Source: JBBRHF01 sp038223055 | Lineage (GTDB): Bacteria > Actinomycetota > Actinomycetes > JACCUZ01 | Reading direction: 5' to 3' | Assembly (NCBI GenBank): GCA_038223055.1 | Contig: JBBRHF010000041.1 | Coordinates: 1-25,282 of the forward strand | DNA length: 25,282 nt | Shown here: in pieces, positions 1 through 9,314 of the stretch | Position numbering within the stretch: the first letter of the stretch is position 1 | Layout: every line of letters begins with the position of its first letter | The notes under the pieces: model-generated | Told to the model about the DNA's origin: nothing | The model's database searches: none | What the model saw: the letters and a program-made list of their open reading frames with translations, nothing else | Made by a program: the position numbers and the translations under genes

Positions 1-24
1 CAGGGTGCGACGGAGGAGTTCTCG

Positions 25-2025
25 ATGGCCAACCGCCTTGCGGCTGCTACGAGCCCCTACTTGTTGCAGCACAAGGACAATCCGGTCGACTGGTGGGAGT
101 GGGGCGACGAAGCGTTCGCCGAAGCCAAGCGGCTGGACAGAACGGTTCTGATCAGCATCGGCTACGCGGCCTGCCACTGGTGCCATGTGATGGCGCACGA
201 GTCGTTCGAGGACGAGGCGACCGCGGCCTTCCTCAACGAGCACTTCGTCGCCATCAAGGTCGACCGGGAGGAGCGACCCGACGTCGACGCGGTCTACATG
301 GAGGCGACCCAGGCCATGACCGGGCAGGGGGGCTGGCCGATGACGGTGTTTGCGTCGCCGTCGGGCGAGCCCTTCTTCGCGGGGACCTACTTCCCCCCGA
401 CCCCCCGGCACGGCACCCCGTCGTTCCCGCAGCTGCTCGCGTCCGTGGCCGGGGCGTGGCGCGAGCGGCGCGAGGACGTGCTGGCTACTGGAACGCGCAT
501 CGTCACCGCCCTGGCCAGCCGGGCGCCGCTTCCGGCCGGCTCGGCACCCGCGAGTGCCGACCAGATCGATGCCGCGGTGCGCACCCTGGCAGGGGAACAT
601 GACGACGCCCGTGGCGGGTTCGGCGGCGCCCCCAAGTTCCCCCCGTCCATGGTGCTCGAGCTGCTGCTGCGCCATCACGCCCGCACCGGCGACCCACACT
701 CGCTGCACATGGTGGAGCGCACCTGCACGGCCATGGCCCGCGGTGGCATCTACGACCAGCTCGGCGGTGGCTTCGCGCGCTACTCCGTGGACGCTGACTG
801 GGTCGTGCCGCACTTCGAGAAGATGTTGTACGACAACGCACTGTTGCTCCGCGTCTACGCGCACTGGTGGCGGGCGACAGGGTCGCCGCTAGCGCGCCGG
901 GTCGCGCTCGAGACCGCCGACTGGATGGTGCGAGACCTGCGCACGCCCGAGGGCGGCTTCGCCTCCGCCCTGGACGCCGACAGCGAGGGCGAGGAAGGAA
1001 TCTTCTACGTCTGGACCCCGGAGCAGGTCGGGCCCGTCGCGGCAGAGATGTTCCACGTCACCGCGGAGGGCACCTTCGAGCGGGGCTCGTCGGTGCTGCA
1101 GCTGCTGCGCGACCCCGACGACCTCCAGCTCTGGGCGCAGGAACGGGCGCGGCTGCTCGCCGTACGGAGCCAGCGGGTTCCCCCCGCGCGTGACGACAAG
1201 GTGGTCGCCGCCTGGAACGGGCTCGCGGTCGCCGCGCTCGCGGAGACCGGCGCCCTGCTGGACCGGCCCGACCTGGTCGATGCGGCGGCGCGGGCTGCCG
1301 GCCTGTTGCTCGCCGTCCACCTCGACGGGGAGCGGCTGCGCCGGGTGTCGCGGGACGGCGTCGCCGGTCCGCCCGCCGGCGTGCTGGAGGACTACGGTGA
1401 CGTCTCGGAGGGCTTGCTGGCTCTGTACGCCGTGACCGGGCACGAACGGTGGCTCACCCGGGCCGGCTCCTTGCTCGACGTCGTGCTGGCCCGGTTCGCC
1501 GACCCAGCCGGCGGGTTCTACGACACGGCCGATGACGCCACCGACGCCCGGCTGGCGACCGTGCGCCGGCCCCGGGATCCGACCGACAACGCCACGCCCG
1601 CCGGCCAGTCCGCCGCGGCAGGCGCCCTGCTCACCTACGCGGCCTACACGGGCTCGGCGCGGCACCGGGAGTCCGCCGAGCGCGCCTTGGGGGTCTACGG
1701 CGACCTCGCCGAGCGTCACGCCCGCTTCGCCGGCTGGGGCTTGGCGGTCGCGGAGGCACTGCTGGACGGCCCGCGCGAGGTCGCCGTCCTCGGCGCGGCC
1801 GGCGACCCGGCCACGCGGGCGCTGCACCGCACCGCGCTGCTGGGCACGGCGCCCGGCGCCGCAGTGGCCTGGGGCGACCCGGCCGAGGCGTCGGCCGTGC
1901 CGCTGCTGGCCGACCGGCCGCTGGTCGGGGGGCGCCCCACGGCCTACGTCTGCCGGCACTTCACGTGCGACGCCCCGACGACCGATCCGGGGGTGCTGGG
2001 GACCTCGCTCGGGGTGCGGTCGTGA
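25..2025 (+). CDS. Thioredoxin-domain protein of the DUF255 / YyaL / SPATA20 family
   Basis: This is a 666-residue cytoplasmic protein, the usual full length for the family. The N-terminal part (about 1-160) is a DsbH-like thioredoxin fold with a CHWC motif at C50-C53. The rest resembles the (alpha/alpha)6 barrel of six-hairpin glycosidases and N-acylglucosamine epimerases. The family hallmark HFEKMLYDNA lies within about residues 240-272. The start is supported by GGAGGAG at 12-18, seven bases before ATG 25. No signal peptide is visible. The biochemical role of the family is not firmly established; a redox or sugar-related function is usually suggested. The stop codon overlaps the GTG of the short GNAT remnant that follows (GTGA). 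Family assignment is secure, function is not. Confidence 0.93.
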   Translation: MANRLAAATSPYLLQHKDNPVDWWEWGDEAFAEAKRLDRTVLISIGYAACHWCHVMAHESFEDEATAAFLNEHFVAIKVDREERPDVDAVYMEATQAMTGQGGWPMTVFASPSGEPFFAGTYFPPTPRHGTPSFPQLLASVAGAWRERREDVLATGTRIVTALASRAPLPAGSAPASADQIDAAVRTLAGEHDDARGGFGGAPKFPPSMVLELLLRHHARTGDPHSLHMVERTCTAMARGGIYDQLGGGFARYSVDADWVVPHFEKMLYDNALLLRVYAHWWRATGSPLARRVALETADWMVRDLRTPEGGFASALDADSEGEEGIFYVWTPEQVGPVAAEMFHVTAEGTFERGSSVLQLLRDPDDLQLWAQERARLLAVRSQRVPPARDDKVVAAWNGLAVAALAETGALLDRPDLVDAAARAAGLLLAVHLDGERLRRVSRDGVAGPPAGVLEDYGDVSEGLLALYAVTGHERWLTRAGSLLDVVLARFADPAGGFYDTADDATDARLATVRRPRDPTDNATPAGQSAAAGALLTYAAYTGSARHRESAERALGVYGDLAERHARFAGWGLAVAEALLDGPREVAVLGAAGDPATRALHRTALLGTAPGAAVAWGDPAEASAVPLLADRPLVGGRPTAYVCRHFTCDAPTTDPGVLGTSLGVRS

Positions 2026-2195
2026 CCTACCGGCTGCGCGCCGTCGTCAAGGACTGGAACGAGCGGAGCATCCGACTGCTGCTGCGGCTGGGCTTCGAGC
2101 GCACCGCCGAGCACCGCGTGGGGGACACGACGTACGTCGTGCTGGAGCGCGCCGTGCTGGCCTCGCTGGAGCGCGCCGCGCCGGTCTCGCCGTGA
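2022..2195 (+). pseudogene. C-terminal remnant of a GNAT N-acetyltransferase
   Basis: This short frame encodes about 57 residues and matches only the last part of a RimJ/RimL-type GNAT acetyltransferase. The segment NERSIRLLLRLGFER resembles the family's C-terminal acetyl-CoA-binding helix and following strand. The N-terminal two thirds, including the pantetheine-binding loop region, are absent. The frame can start at GTG 2022 inside a GTGA overlap with the preceding stop, so it may still be translated by coupling. The simplest reading is a decayed or truncated gene. A tiny functional protein is possible but not supported. Confidence 0.5.
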
Positions 2196-2218
2196 CGTCC
2201 GCCCGGAGCGAACACCGG

Positions 2219-2246
2219 TTGACTTGCACAGTAATCATGTAATTAT
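2219..2246 (+). promoter_or_regulatory. Candidate promoter for the 2253 gene, probably leaderless
   Basis: TTGACT (2219-2224) and AATTAT (2241-2246) are separated by 16 bases in an unusually AT-rich island. The predicted transcription start falls on or next to ATG 2253. GGAG at 2248-2251 is only one base from the ATG, too close to act as a ribosome binding site, so a leaderless mRNA is the better explanation. Confidence 0.45.
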
Positions 2247-2252
2247 CGGAGC

Positions 2253-2789
2253 ATGACACCACATGACGCACAGGACGACACGATCCGCGGTTGGTTCATC
2301 GGCCGGCTGCCCGAGGGCTGGTTCGAGGGGCCGGTGGACGTGACCGCCGACCGCGAGGAGATCACCGTGATCGGGCGGCTGCCGGCTCCGGCGCTCGCCG
2401 CTGACGCCGCGGCGCCCGAGCGGGCAGCGGCCGCCGAGGGCCGGGTGAAAGGCTTCCGCGAGCAGACCCGCGACCAGCGGATTCAGGTGGCCCGCGAGGC
2501 TGAGCACCGGTTCGGGCGCAAGGTGGCCTGGGGGGTCGACTGCGAGGACCAGCGGGTGCTGTTCACGCACCTGGCGGTGCCGGTCATGACCCGGCTGCGC
2601 CAGCCCGAGCGACGGGTGCTCGACACCCTCGTCGAGGCCGGCGTGGCCCGATCGCGCTCCGACGCGCTGGCCTGGTCGGTCCGGCTGGTCGGCCAGCACG
2701 CCGAGGAGTGGCTCGGTGAGCTGCGTGCGGCGATGGAGAAGGTCGAGCAGGTGCGAGCCCAGGGTCCAGACGGGCCGGCTGCGGGCTGA
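2253..2789 (+). CDS. Uncharacterised actinobacterial protein
   Basis: This 178-residue protein belongs to no family I can name. The N-terminal part (about 8-45) is a beta-rich stretch (GWFIGRLPEGWFEGPVDV). The middle is alanine- and arginine-rich. The C-terminal part (about 120-170) is helical, with RSRSDALAWSVRLVGQH reminiscent of the second helix of ribbon-helix-helix or CopG-like proteins, though the preceding strand is not clear. No signal peptide or membrane segment is seen. The acidic/basic helical tail (EEWLGELRAAMEKVEQV) could form a coiled coil. The gene stands alone behind its own promoter and converges on the TrhA gene. It looks like a real gene because of its codon bias, promoter and position. 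Confidence 0.75.
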   Translation: MTPHDAQDDTIRGWFIGRLPEGWFEGPVDVTADREEITVIGRLPAPALAADAAAPERAAAAEGRVKGFREQTRDQRIQVAREAEHRFGRKVAWGVDCEDQRVLFTHLAVPVMTRLRQPERRVLDTLVEAGVARSRSDALAWSVRLVGQHAEEWLGELRAAMEKVEQVRAQGPDGPAAG

Positions 2790-2838
2790 AGCCGACCTAC
2801 GAGGGCGAGACGGGTCGGCTGCCGGCTGACCTACGAGG
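2769..2838. repeat. Imperfect tandem duplication across two convergent gene ends
   Basis: GACGGGCCGGCTGCGGGCTG followed by ACCTACGAGG (2769-2804, with six extra bases between) is repeated at 2809-2838 as GACGGGTCGGCTGCCGGCTG followed by ACCTACGAGG. The first copy carries the stop codon of the 2253 gene and the second carries the stop codon of the TrhA gene. It probably arose by local duplication. Confidence 0.6.
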
Positions 2839-3526
2839 ATGAGTAGCGGTAGGTGGCGAGCGACACCGCGATGTAGTGCACGGTGAAGGCCGCGAGGGTC
2901 AGCGCGTGGAAGACCTCGTGGAAGCCGAACCAGGTCGGTGACGGGTTGGGTCGCTTGAGGGCGTAGACGATGCCACCGACGCTGTAGAGCAGCCCGCCGA
3001 CCGCGAGCAGCACGATGACGGCGACGCCGCCGGAACGCCAGAAGGCGGGCAGGTAGAACACGGCGACCCAGCCCAACGCGATGTAGACCGGGGTGTACAG
3101 CCACCGGGGTGCGCCGACCCAGAAGACGCGGAAGGCGATGCCCGCGAGGGCGCCGCCCCATACGAGCCAGAGCAGCGTGCGGGCCGATCCGTCGTCGAGC
3201 AGCAGCAGGCTGAACGGGGTGTAGCTGCCGGCGATGATCAGGAAGATGTTCGAGTGGTCGAGGCGCTTGAGCAGCTTCTCCCGGGCGGGGGACCAGTGGC
3301 CGCGGTGATAAAGGGCGCTGACGCCGAACAGCAGGGCGGCGCTGGTCGCGAAGATCGCGGTGGCGATCGTCGCCCGGGTGCCGTGGGCGAGCACGACAAG
3401 GACGATCCCCGCGGCGACGGCCAGCGGAAACGTGCCGGCGTGCAGCCAGCCGCGGAGCTTGGGTTTCACCGAGGCGATGAGCTCGTCCACGACAGTTTCC
3501 GGTGCATTTTCCGTGGCGTGGGTCAT
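2831..3526 (-). CDS. trhA: TrhA / hemolysin III family (PAQR-type) integral membrane protein
   Basis: The 231-residue protein has about seven hydrophobic segments, matching the usual length of the hemolysin III branch of the PAQR superfamily. It retains the conserved polar residues: S70 and H74 in SALYH, D90-H91 in RLDHSN, and the C-terminal histidines H203, H207 and H217. In PAQR receptors these form a zinc-binding amidase-like site. Bacterial TrhA proteins are linked to membrane lipid and fluidity homeostasis; a haemolytic role is doubtful for most of them. The start at 3526 lies six bases after a -10-like TAGGCT, so the mRNA may be leaderless. A 9-bp inverted repeat lies within the promoter spacer and suggests control by a dedicated repressor. 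Confidence 0.93.
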   Translation of the reverse strand: MTHATENAPETVVDELIASVKPKLRGWLHAGTFPLAVAAGIVLVVLAHGTRATIATAIFATSAALLFGVSALYHRGHWSPAREKLLKRLDHSNIFLIIAGSYTPFSLLLLDDGSARTLLWLVWGGALAGIAFRVFWVGAPRWLYTPVYIALGWVAVFYLPAFWRSGGVAVIVLLAVGGLLYSVGGIVYALKRPNPSPTWFGFHEVFHALTLAAFTVHYIAVSLATYRYSSS

Positions 3527-3536
3527 GCGGCAAGCC

Positions 3537-3558
3537 TAACCTACGGTTGCGTAGGTTA
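3537..3558. promoter_or_regulatory. Palindromic operator candidate inside the trhA promoter
   Basis: TAACCTACG (3537-3545) and CGTAGGTTA (3550-3558) are perfect 9-bp inverted repeats around a GTTG spacer. On the minus strand they sit between a -35-like TTGGTA (3562-3557) and a -10-like TAGGCT (3538-3533), 18 bases apart, directly before trhA. The geometry fits a TetR-type repressor site. The regulator itself is not in the window. Confidence 0.5.
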
Positions 3559-3648
3559 CCAATCCGTAACCAGTCCGGGGCCCGGCCCGGACGGGGCTCG
3601 GCGGTATGGTGCGCAGCCTAGGCCGAGCATGGAGGGTAGCCGGGTCGG

Positions 3649-4410
3649 ATGGGCGCTCGCGACCTGCTGTACGACGTCTATGCACGCCGCATCGCTGCCT
3701 CGCTCGACCCTGATCAGGTCCCGCGCCACGTCGGGGTGATCCTGGACGGCAACCGGCGCTGGGCCCGTGCCTACGGCGAGCAAGCTGCCACCGGCCACCG
3801 GCGCGGTGCGGACAAGATCCACGAGGTGCTCGGGTGGTGCGACGACCTGCACGTGGAGGTGGTGACCCTGTGGCTGCTCTCGACCGACAACCTCAACCGG
3901 CCCGAGGCCGAGCTCGCGCAGTTGTTCACCATCATCGAGGCGGCCGTCACCGGACTGGCCGACAGCGAGCGCTGGCGGGTGCATCCGGTGGGCGCGCTTG
4001 ACCTGCTGCCCGACCGCACCGTGCGGCTGCTCAAGGAGGTCGACGAGCGCACGGCGGCCAACCCCGGCCTGCACGTCAACGTGGCCATCGGCTACGGCGG
4101 CCGGCGGGAGATCATCGATGCTGTGCGCTCGCTGCTGCACGAGCAGGCCATGCTCGGCACGACGCTCGAGGACCTCGCCGCGACGCTCGATGTCGAGCAC
4201 ATCGGCGAGCACCTCTACACCAAGGGCCAGCCCGACCCTGAGCTGGTGATCCGGACGTCCGGTGAGCAGCGGTTGTCCGGCTTCATGCTGTGGCAGAGCG
4301 CCCATTCGGAGTACTACTTCTGCGAGGCCTACTGGCCCGACTTCCGCAAGGTCGACTTCCTGCGGGCCATCCGGGCCTACGCCGCACGGAACCGACGGTT
4401 CGGCGCCTGA
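3649..4410 (+). CDS. uppS: Isoprenyl transferase (cis-prenyltransferase, UppS family)
   Basis: The 253-residue cytosolic or membrane-associated enzyme condenses isopentenyl diphosphate with an allylic diphosphate in cis. Family motifs are complete: ILDGNRRWAR with catalytic D33, GYGGRREI at 149-155, and RTSGEQRLSGFMLWQ at 202-216, including the arginines that bind the IPP phosphates. STDNLNRP replaces the FSTENW-type motif of classic undecaprenyl diphosphate synthases. This resembles mycobacterial short-chain Z-farnesyl diphosphate synthase (Rv1086 type), so a short product is plausible but is an inference. The start ATG 3649 fits the family N-terminus. The gene precedes the PIN-PhoH gene on the same strand, a common actinobacterial arrangement. 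Confidence 0.95.
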   Translation: MGARDLLYDVYARRIAASLDPDQVPRHVGVILDGNRRWARAYGEQAATGHRRGADKIHEVLGWCDDLHVEVVTLWLLSTDNLNRPEAELAQLFTIIEAAVTGLADSERWRVHPVGALDLLPDRTVRLLKEVDERTAANPGLHVNVAIGYGGRREIIDAVRSLLHEQAMLGTTLEDLAATLDVEHIGEHLYTKGQPDPELVIRTSGEQRLSGFMLWQSAHSEYYFCEAYWPDFRKVDFLRAIRAYAARNRRFGA

Positions 4411-4552
4411 GCGGGAGGCAGCCGCGAGGGGCGCGATGGGTGAACGCTCGATGTCCCGCCGCGTGTCGCCTCGGACGGCCGCGCTCCGCCGCGTACGGTC
4501 CCGATCAAGCGGACGGCAGCCGCGCCGGCCCCGAAGGCAAGGAGATCCGGAC

Positions 4553-5896
4553 GTGGTCGCACTCACCGGCAGTCGGATCGGCGCACGGACCAGCGCTCGG
4601 GAGGCGGGACACCGCACCTACGTCCTCGACACCAGCGTCTTGCTGGCGGACCCTTTGGCGCCGCTGCGGTTCGACGAGCACGAGGTCGTGCTTCCCGTGG
4701 TGGTGATCATCGAGCTCGAGGCCAAGCGCGCACACCCCGAGCTGGGCTACTTCGCCCGCCAGGCGCTGCGACTGCTCGACGATCTGCGCGTCGAGCACGG
4801 CCGGCTGGACCAGCCGCTGCCTGTGGGCGACCACGGCGGGACCGTGCGGGTCGAGCTCAACCACACCGACCCCTCGGTCCTGCCGGGGGGCTTCCGGCTG
4901 GGCGACAACGACACCCGCATCCTGGCTGTGGCCCGCAACCTGGCGGCTGACGGAGCCGACGTCACCCTGGTCAGCAAGGACCTTCCGATGCGGGTCAAGG
5001 CCTCGGCCGTCGGCCTCGCGGCCGAGGACTACCGGGGCAAGGGGGCCGTCGAGTCGGGCTGGACGGGGATGCGCGAACTGACCGTCGGCGCCGGCGTGGT
5101 GGATGCGCTCTACGCCGAGGATCGGATCGAGCTCGACGCGGCCCGCGAGCTGCCCTGCCACACCGGCGTCGTCCTCGTGTCCGAGCGCGGCAGCGCCCTG
5201 GGACGGGTCACCCCGGACAAGACGCTGCGGCTGGTGCGCGGCGACCGGGACGCCTTCGGCCTGCACGGGCGCAGCGCCGAGCAGCGGATCGCTCTGGACC
5301 TGCTCCTCGATCCCGAGGTCGGCATCATCTCGCTCGGCGGCCGGGCCGGCACCGGCAAGTCGGCGCTCGCCCTGTGCGCCGGTCTCGAGGCCGTGATGGA
5401 GCGCCGTCAGCATCGCCGGGTTGTGGTGTTCCGGCCGCTGTACGCCGTGGGCGGCCAGGACCTGGGCTACCTGCCCGGCAACGAGTCGGAGAAGATGAAC
5501 CCCTGGGGACAGGCCGTGTTCGACACTCTTGGGGCGCTGGTCACCTCCGATGTCGTCGAGGAGATCATGGACCGCGGCATGCTGGAGGTGTTGCCCCTCA
5601 CCCACATCCGGGGCCGCTCGCTGCACGACGCGTTCGTCATCGTCGACGAGGCGCAGTCCCTCGAGCGCAACGTGCTGCTCACCGTGCTCTCCCGGATCGG
5701 CCAGGGCTCCCGCGTGGTGCTGACGCACGACGTGGCCCAGCGGGACAACCTGCGCGTCGGGCGCCACGACGGGGTCGCCTCGGTCATCGAGGCGCTCAAG
5801 GGCCACCCACTGTTCGCCCACGTCACGCTGACCCGCTCCGAGCGTTCGCCGATCGCGGCGCTAGTCACCGAGATGCTCGAGGACCTGCCCGGCTGA
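4553..5896 (+). CDS. PIN-domain/PhoH-like ATPase fusion (PhoH2 type)
   Basis: This 447-residue protein has an N-terminal PIN ribonuclease domain (about 21-150) and a C-terminal PhoH-type P-loop ATPase. PIN acidic residues are visible at D26 (LDTS), E54, D118/D120 (GDND) and D143. Walker A is GRAGTGKSA (263-271) and Walker B is VIVDEAQ (362-368). Mycobacterial PhoH2 with this architecture unwinds and cleaves RNA. I chose GTG 4553 because GGAG at 4541-4544 is spaced eight bases from it and the length matches relatives. An in-frame ATG at 4436 would add 39 residues of arginine-rich sequence and has no clear ribosome site. I do not see a convincing PhoAT-like antitoxin gene in the 142-base gap upstream. 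Confidence 0.92.
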   Translation: MVALTGSRIGARTSAREAGHRTYVLDTSVLLADPLAPLRFDEHEVVLPVVVIIELEAKRAHPELGYFARQALRLLDDLRVEHGRLDQPLPVGDHGGTVRVELNHTDPSVLPGGFRLGDNDTRILAVARNLAADGADVTLVSKDLPMRVKASAVGLAAEDYRGKGAVESGWTGMRELTVGAGVVDALYAEDRIELDAARELPCHTGVVLVSERGSALGRVTPDKTLRLVRGDRDAFGLHGRSAEQRIALDLLLDPEVGIISLGGRAGTGKSALALCAGLEAVMERRQHRRVVVFRPLYAVGGQDLGYLPGNESEKMNPWGQAVFDTLGALVTSDVVEEIMDRGMLEVLPLTHIRGRSLHDAFVIVDEAQSLERNVLLTVLSRIGQGSRVVLTHDVAQRDNLRVGRHDGVASVIEALKGHPLFAHVTLTRSERSPIAALVTEMLEDLPG

Positions 5897-5908
5897 TAGC
5901 CGCTTATT

Positions 5909-5995
5909 GCGCTGCCGGCAACAATGCCGGCAGGGCCATAGGCGCGGCTGGTGCTGCCGGTGGCTAGCGCTGCCGGCAACAATGCCGGCAGCGCT
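5909..5995. repeat. Two copies of a palindromic intergenic repeat (arms around ACAA)
   Basis: Copy 1 has arms CTGCCGGCA (5912-5920) and TGCCGGCAG (5925-5933). Copy 2 has 13-bp perfect arms AGCGCTGCCGGCA (5966-5978) and TGCCGGCAGCGCT (5983-5995). Both have the loop ACAA. They lie between the convergent phoH-like and fumC genes and could terminate transcription from both sides, although there is no U-tract. A third copy sits between divergent genes at 10895, so the element is better viewed as a dispersed REP-like repeat. Confidence 0.75.
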
Positions 5996-6037
5996 GCAGG
6001 ATGGGAACGGGGTGACCCCGGACCAGAGGGACGGGCG

Positions 6038-7429
<1,392 letters not shown>

Positions 7430-7452
7430 TGGGGAGCTCCCGGGTCGCTGGC

Positions 7453-8505
7453 TCAGTTGGCGGTTTCGAAGTCGATCGAGGAGTAGGCCCGAAGCTTGTC
7501 CAGCCGGTGCTGGCTCTCGATCACGCGGATCGTGCCGCTGCGGGAGCGCATCACGATGGACTGGGTGCGCACGCTGCCGGCGCTGTAGCGGACGCCCTTG
7601 ACCAACTCGCCGTCGGTGATGCCGGTCGCGACGAAGAACACGTCGTCGCCGGACACCAGTTCGTCGGTCGACAGCACCCGGTCGAGGTCGTGGCCCGCGT
7701 CGATCGCCTTTTGCCGTTCGGCGTCGTCGGTGGGCCACAGGCGGCCCTGCACGACGCCGCCGAGCGTCTTGATCGCGCAGGCCGCGATGATGCCTTCGGG
7801 GGTGCCGCCGATGCCCAGCAGGAGGTCGATGCCGGTGCCCTCGCGGGCTGCCATGATCGCTCCGGCGACGTCGCCGTCGGTGATGAACAGGATGCGGGCG
7901 CCGGTGCTGCGGACCTGCTCGACGATGGCGTCGTGGCGCGGTCGGTCCAGGATGACGACCGTCACGTCCGAGGGCGACTCACGCTTGGCCTTGGCCACTC
8001 GACGTACGTTCTCGGCGACGGGAAGCCGGATGTCCACCACATCGGCCGCGTCCGGGCCGGTGGCGAGCTTCTCCATATAGAAGACCGCCGACGGGTCGAA
8101 CATCGAGCCGCGCTCGGCGACGGCGAGCACCGAGATGGCGTTGCTCATGCCCAGGGCGGCCAGGCGGGTGCCGTCGATCGGGTCGACGGCAACGTCGCAC
8201 TCGGGGCCGTGCCCGTCGCCGACCTGCTCGCCGTTGAACAGCATCGGGGCCTCGTCCTTCTCGCCCTCCCCGATGACGACGACACCGCTCATGCTCACCG
8301 TGTGGATCAGCTGGCGCATCGCGTTGACCGCGGCACCGTCCGCGCCGTTCTTGTCGCCCCGGCCCACCCACCGGCCGGCCGCCATCGCGGCTGCTTCGGT
8401 GACCCGGACCAGCTCCATCGCGAGGTTGCGGTCTGGCACTGCCGCTCCGGGCGCCGGGTGCTCCGCGGCCATCGCCGTCGCTGTCGCCTCAGGTAGCTCG
8501 GTCAT
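7453..8505 (-). CDS. glpX: Class II fructose-1,6-bisphosphatase
   Basis: The 350-residue enzyme removes the C1 phosphate of fructose 1,6-bisphosphate in gluconeogenesis. Metal- and phosphate-binding motifs are present: GEGEKDEAPML at 79-89 and DPIDGT at 108-113, both typical of the lithium-sensitive phosphatase fold in GlpX. I chose ATG 8505 because GAGGGAG precedes it by eight bases. An in-frame start further upstream would add a poorly conserved N-terminal tail. It is the first gene of a glpX-fumC operon and is divergent from the DUF4245 gene. In actinobacteria GlpX is usually the principal FBPase. Confidence 0.96.
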   Translation of the reverse strand: MTELPEATATAMAAEHPAPGAAVPDRNLAMELVRVTEAAAMAAGRWVGRGDKNGADGAAVNAMRQLIHTVSMSGVVVIGEGEKDEAPMLFNGEQVGDGHGPECDVAVDPIDGTRLAALGMSNAISVLAVAERGSMFDPSAVFYMEKLATGPDAADVVDIRLPVAENVRRVAKAKRESPSDVTVVILDRPRHDAIVEQVRSTGARILFITDGDVAGAIMAAREGTGIDLLLGIGGTPEGIIAACAIKTLGGVVQGRLWPTDDAERQKAIDAGHDLDRVLSTDELVSGDDVFFVATGITDGELVKGVRYSAGSVRTQSIVMRSRSGTIRVIESQHRLDKLRAYSSIDFETAN

Positions 8506-8621
8506 GGGTGGAACTCCCTCGTCGCACCGGGCAGTGGTCGCGTTCGCACCGATCGTAGCGACGTTCCAGGCGCCGGTGACCCGCGGCACCGGAGGTGCCC
8601 GGCGTCGGCGACGATGGGCCG

Positions 8622-9164
8622 GTGGCGACGGTCAAGCGCAGGGGCAGCGAGTCGGCGGGGGACATGCTGCGCTCGATGGGCGCGGTGCTGGCGGTGGTCG
8701 CCGTCGTGGTGATCCTCGTGGTGCGCCCCCATGGCCAGCCGGTGCGCACCGTCGACTTCGCCGGGCCCGCCGCGACCGCGGGAGCCCAGGCGTCGTACGA
8801 CGTGCTCGCGCCGGTCGAACTCGGCGACCGCTGGCGGGCGACCAGCGTCCGAGCTGAGCCGGCGGGGGAGGCGTTCGAGTGGCATGTCGGATTCGTCACC
8901 CCGCGCGATGCCTATGCCGCGGTGGAGCAGTCCGACGTCGCCGGGACCGCGCAGGTTCGACGCTACGTGGACCGGTTCGTGGCGGGCTCGACCGACGCCG
9001 GGCGGGTGCAGGTCGCCGGGCGGTCGTGGCAGCGCAGGGTCGGGGGACACCCGGAGCCGCGGGGCCTGCTGCTGAGCGTCGGGCCGGTCACGACCCTGGT
9101 GGCCGGCGGTGCCGGGTGGGCCGAGTTGCACGAGCTGGCGGCCGCACTCCACCCGACACCCTGA
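8622..9164 (+). CDS. DUF4245 membrane-anchored protein
   Basis: The protein has 180 residues from GTG 8622. It has a short basic cytoplasmic N-terminus, one membrane segment (about 20-34, AVLAVVAVVVILVV), and an extracytoplasmic domain containing the DUF4245-like pattern APVELGDRWRATSVR and the segment VEWHVGF-like FEWHVGF. Function is unknown. The family is actinobacterial and often stands divergent to glpX, as here. A GTG at 8595 is an alternative start with no better ribosome site. I see no lipobox cysteine, so a signal-anchor topology is likely. Confidence 0.8.
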   Translation: MATVKRRGSESAGDMLRSMGAVLAVVAVVVILVVRPHGQPVRTVDFAGPAATAGAQASYDVLAPVELGDRWRATSVRAEPAGEAFEWHVGFVTPRDAYAAVEQSDVAGTAQVRRYVDRFVAGSTDAGRVQVAGRSWQRRVGGHPEPRGLLLSVGPVTTLVAGGAGWAELHELAAALHPTP

Positions 9165-9224
9165 CCTGAGGTCACCGGACTTGAGTAGCAGTTCACCCGA
9201 CACCGTGAGGCTAAACGGACCCCT

Positions 9225-9314
9225 AGCGGTCCGGCTGGGGCGGTCAGGCGGAGCGGTCCGGCTGGGGCGGTGCGGCTGGGCGGTCCGGCTGGGTCGGTCC
9301 GGCTGGGTCGGTCA
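9225..9314. repeat. Tandem GGTCCGGCTGGGN repeats between convergent genes
   Basis: About six degenerate copies of a 13-15 base unit related to GGTCCGGCTGGG fill most of the 147-base gap between the DUF4245 gene and xseB. The block GGTCAGGCGGAGC, which includes the xseB stop codon at 9312-9314, also occurs near 9242. This suggests that the end of xseB was duplicated together with the repeat. Confidence 0.65.

Noticed and set aside
4262..4552. N-terminal extension of the PIN-PhoH frame into uppS
   Set aside because: It overlaps conserved UppS coding sequence. GTG 4553 has a good ribosome site and gives the family length.
3556..4617. Minus-strand open frame of about 353 codons opposite uppS
   Set aside because: It is antisense to a well conserved enzyme and its composition is typical of a complementary-strand frame.
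5909..5995. CRISPR-like repeat pair
   Set aside because: There are only two adjacent palindromic copies without regular spacers and no cas genes. A third copy elsewhere shows it is a dispersed repeat.
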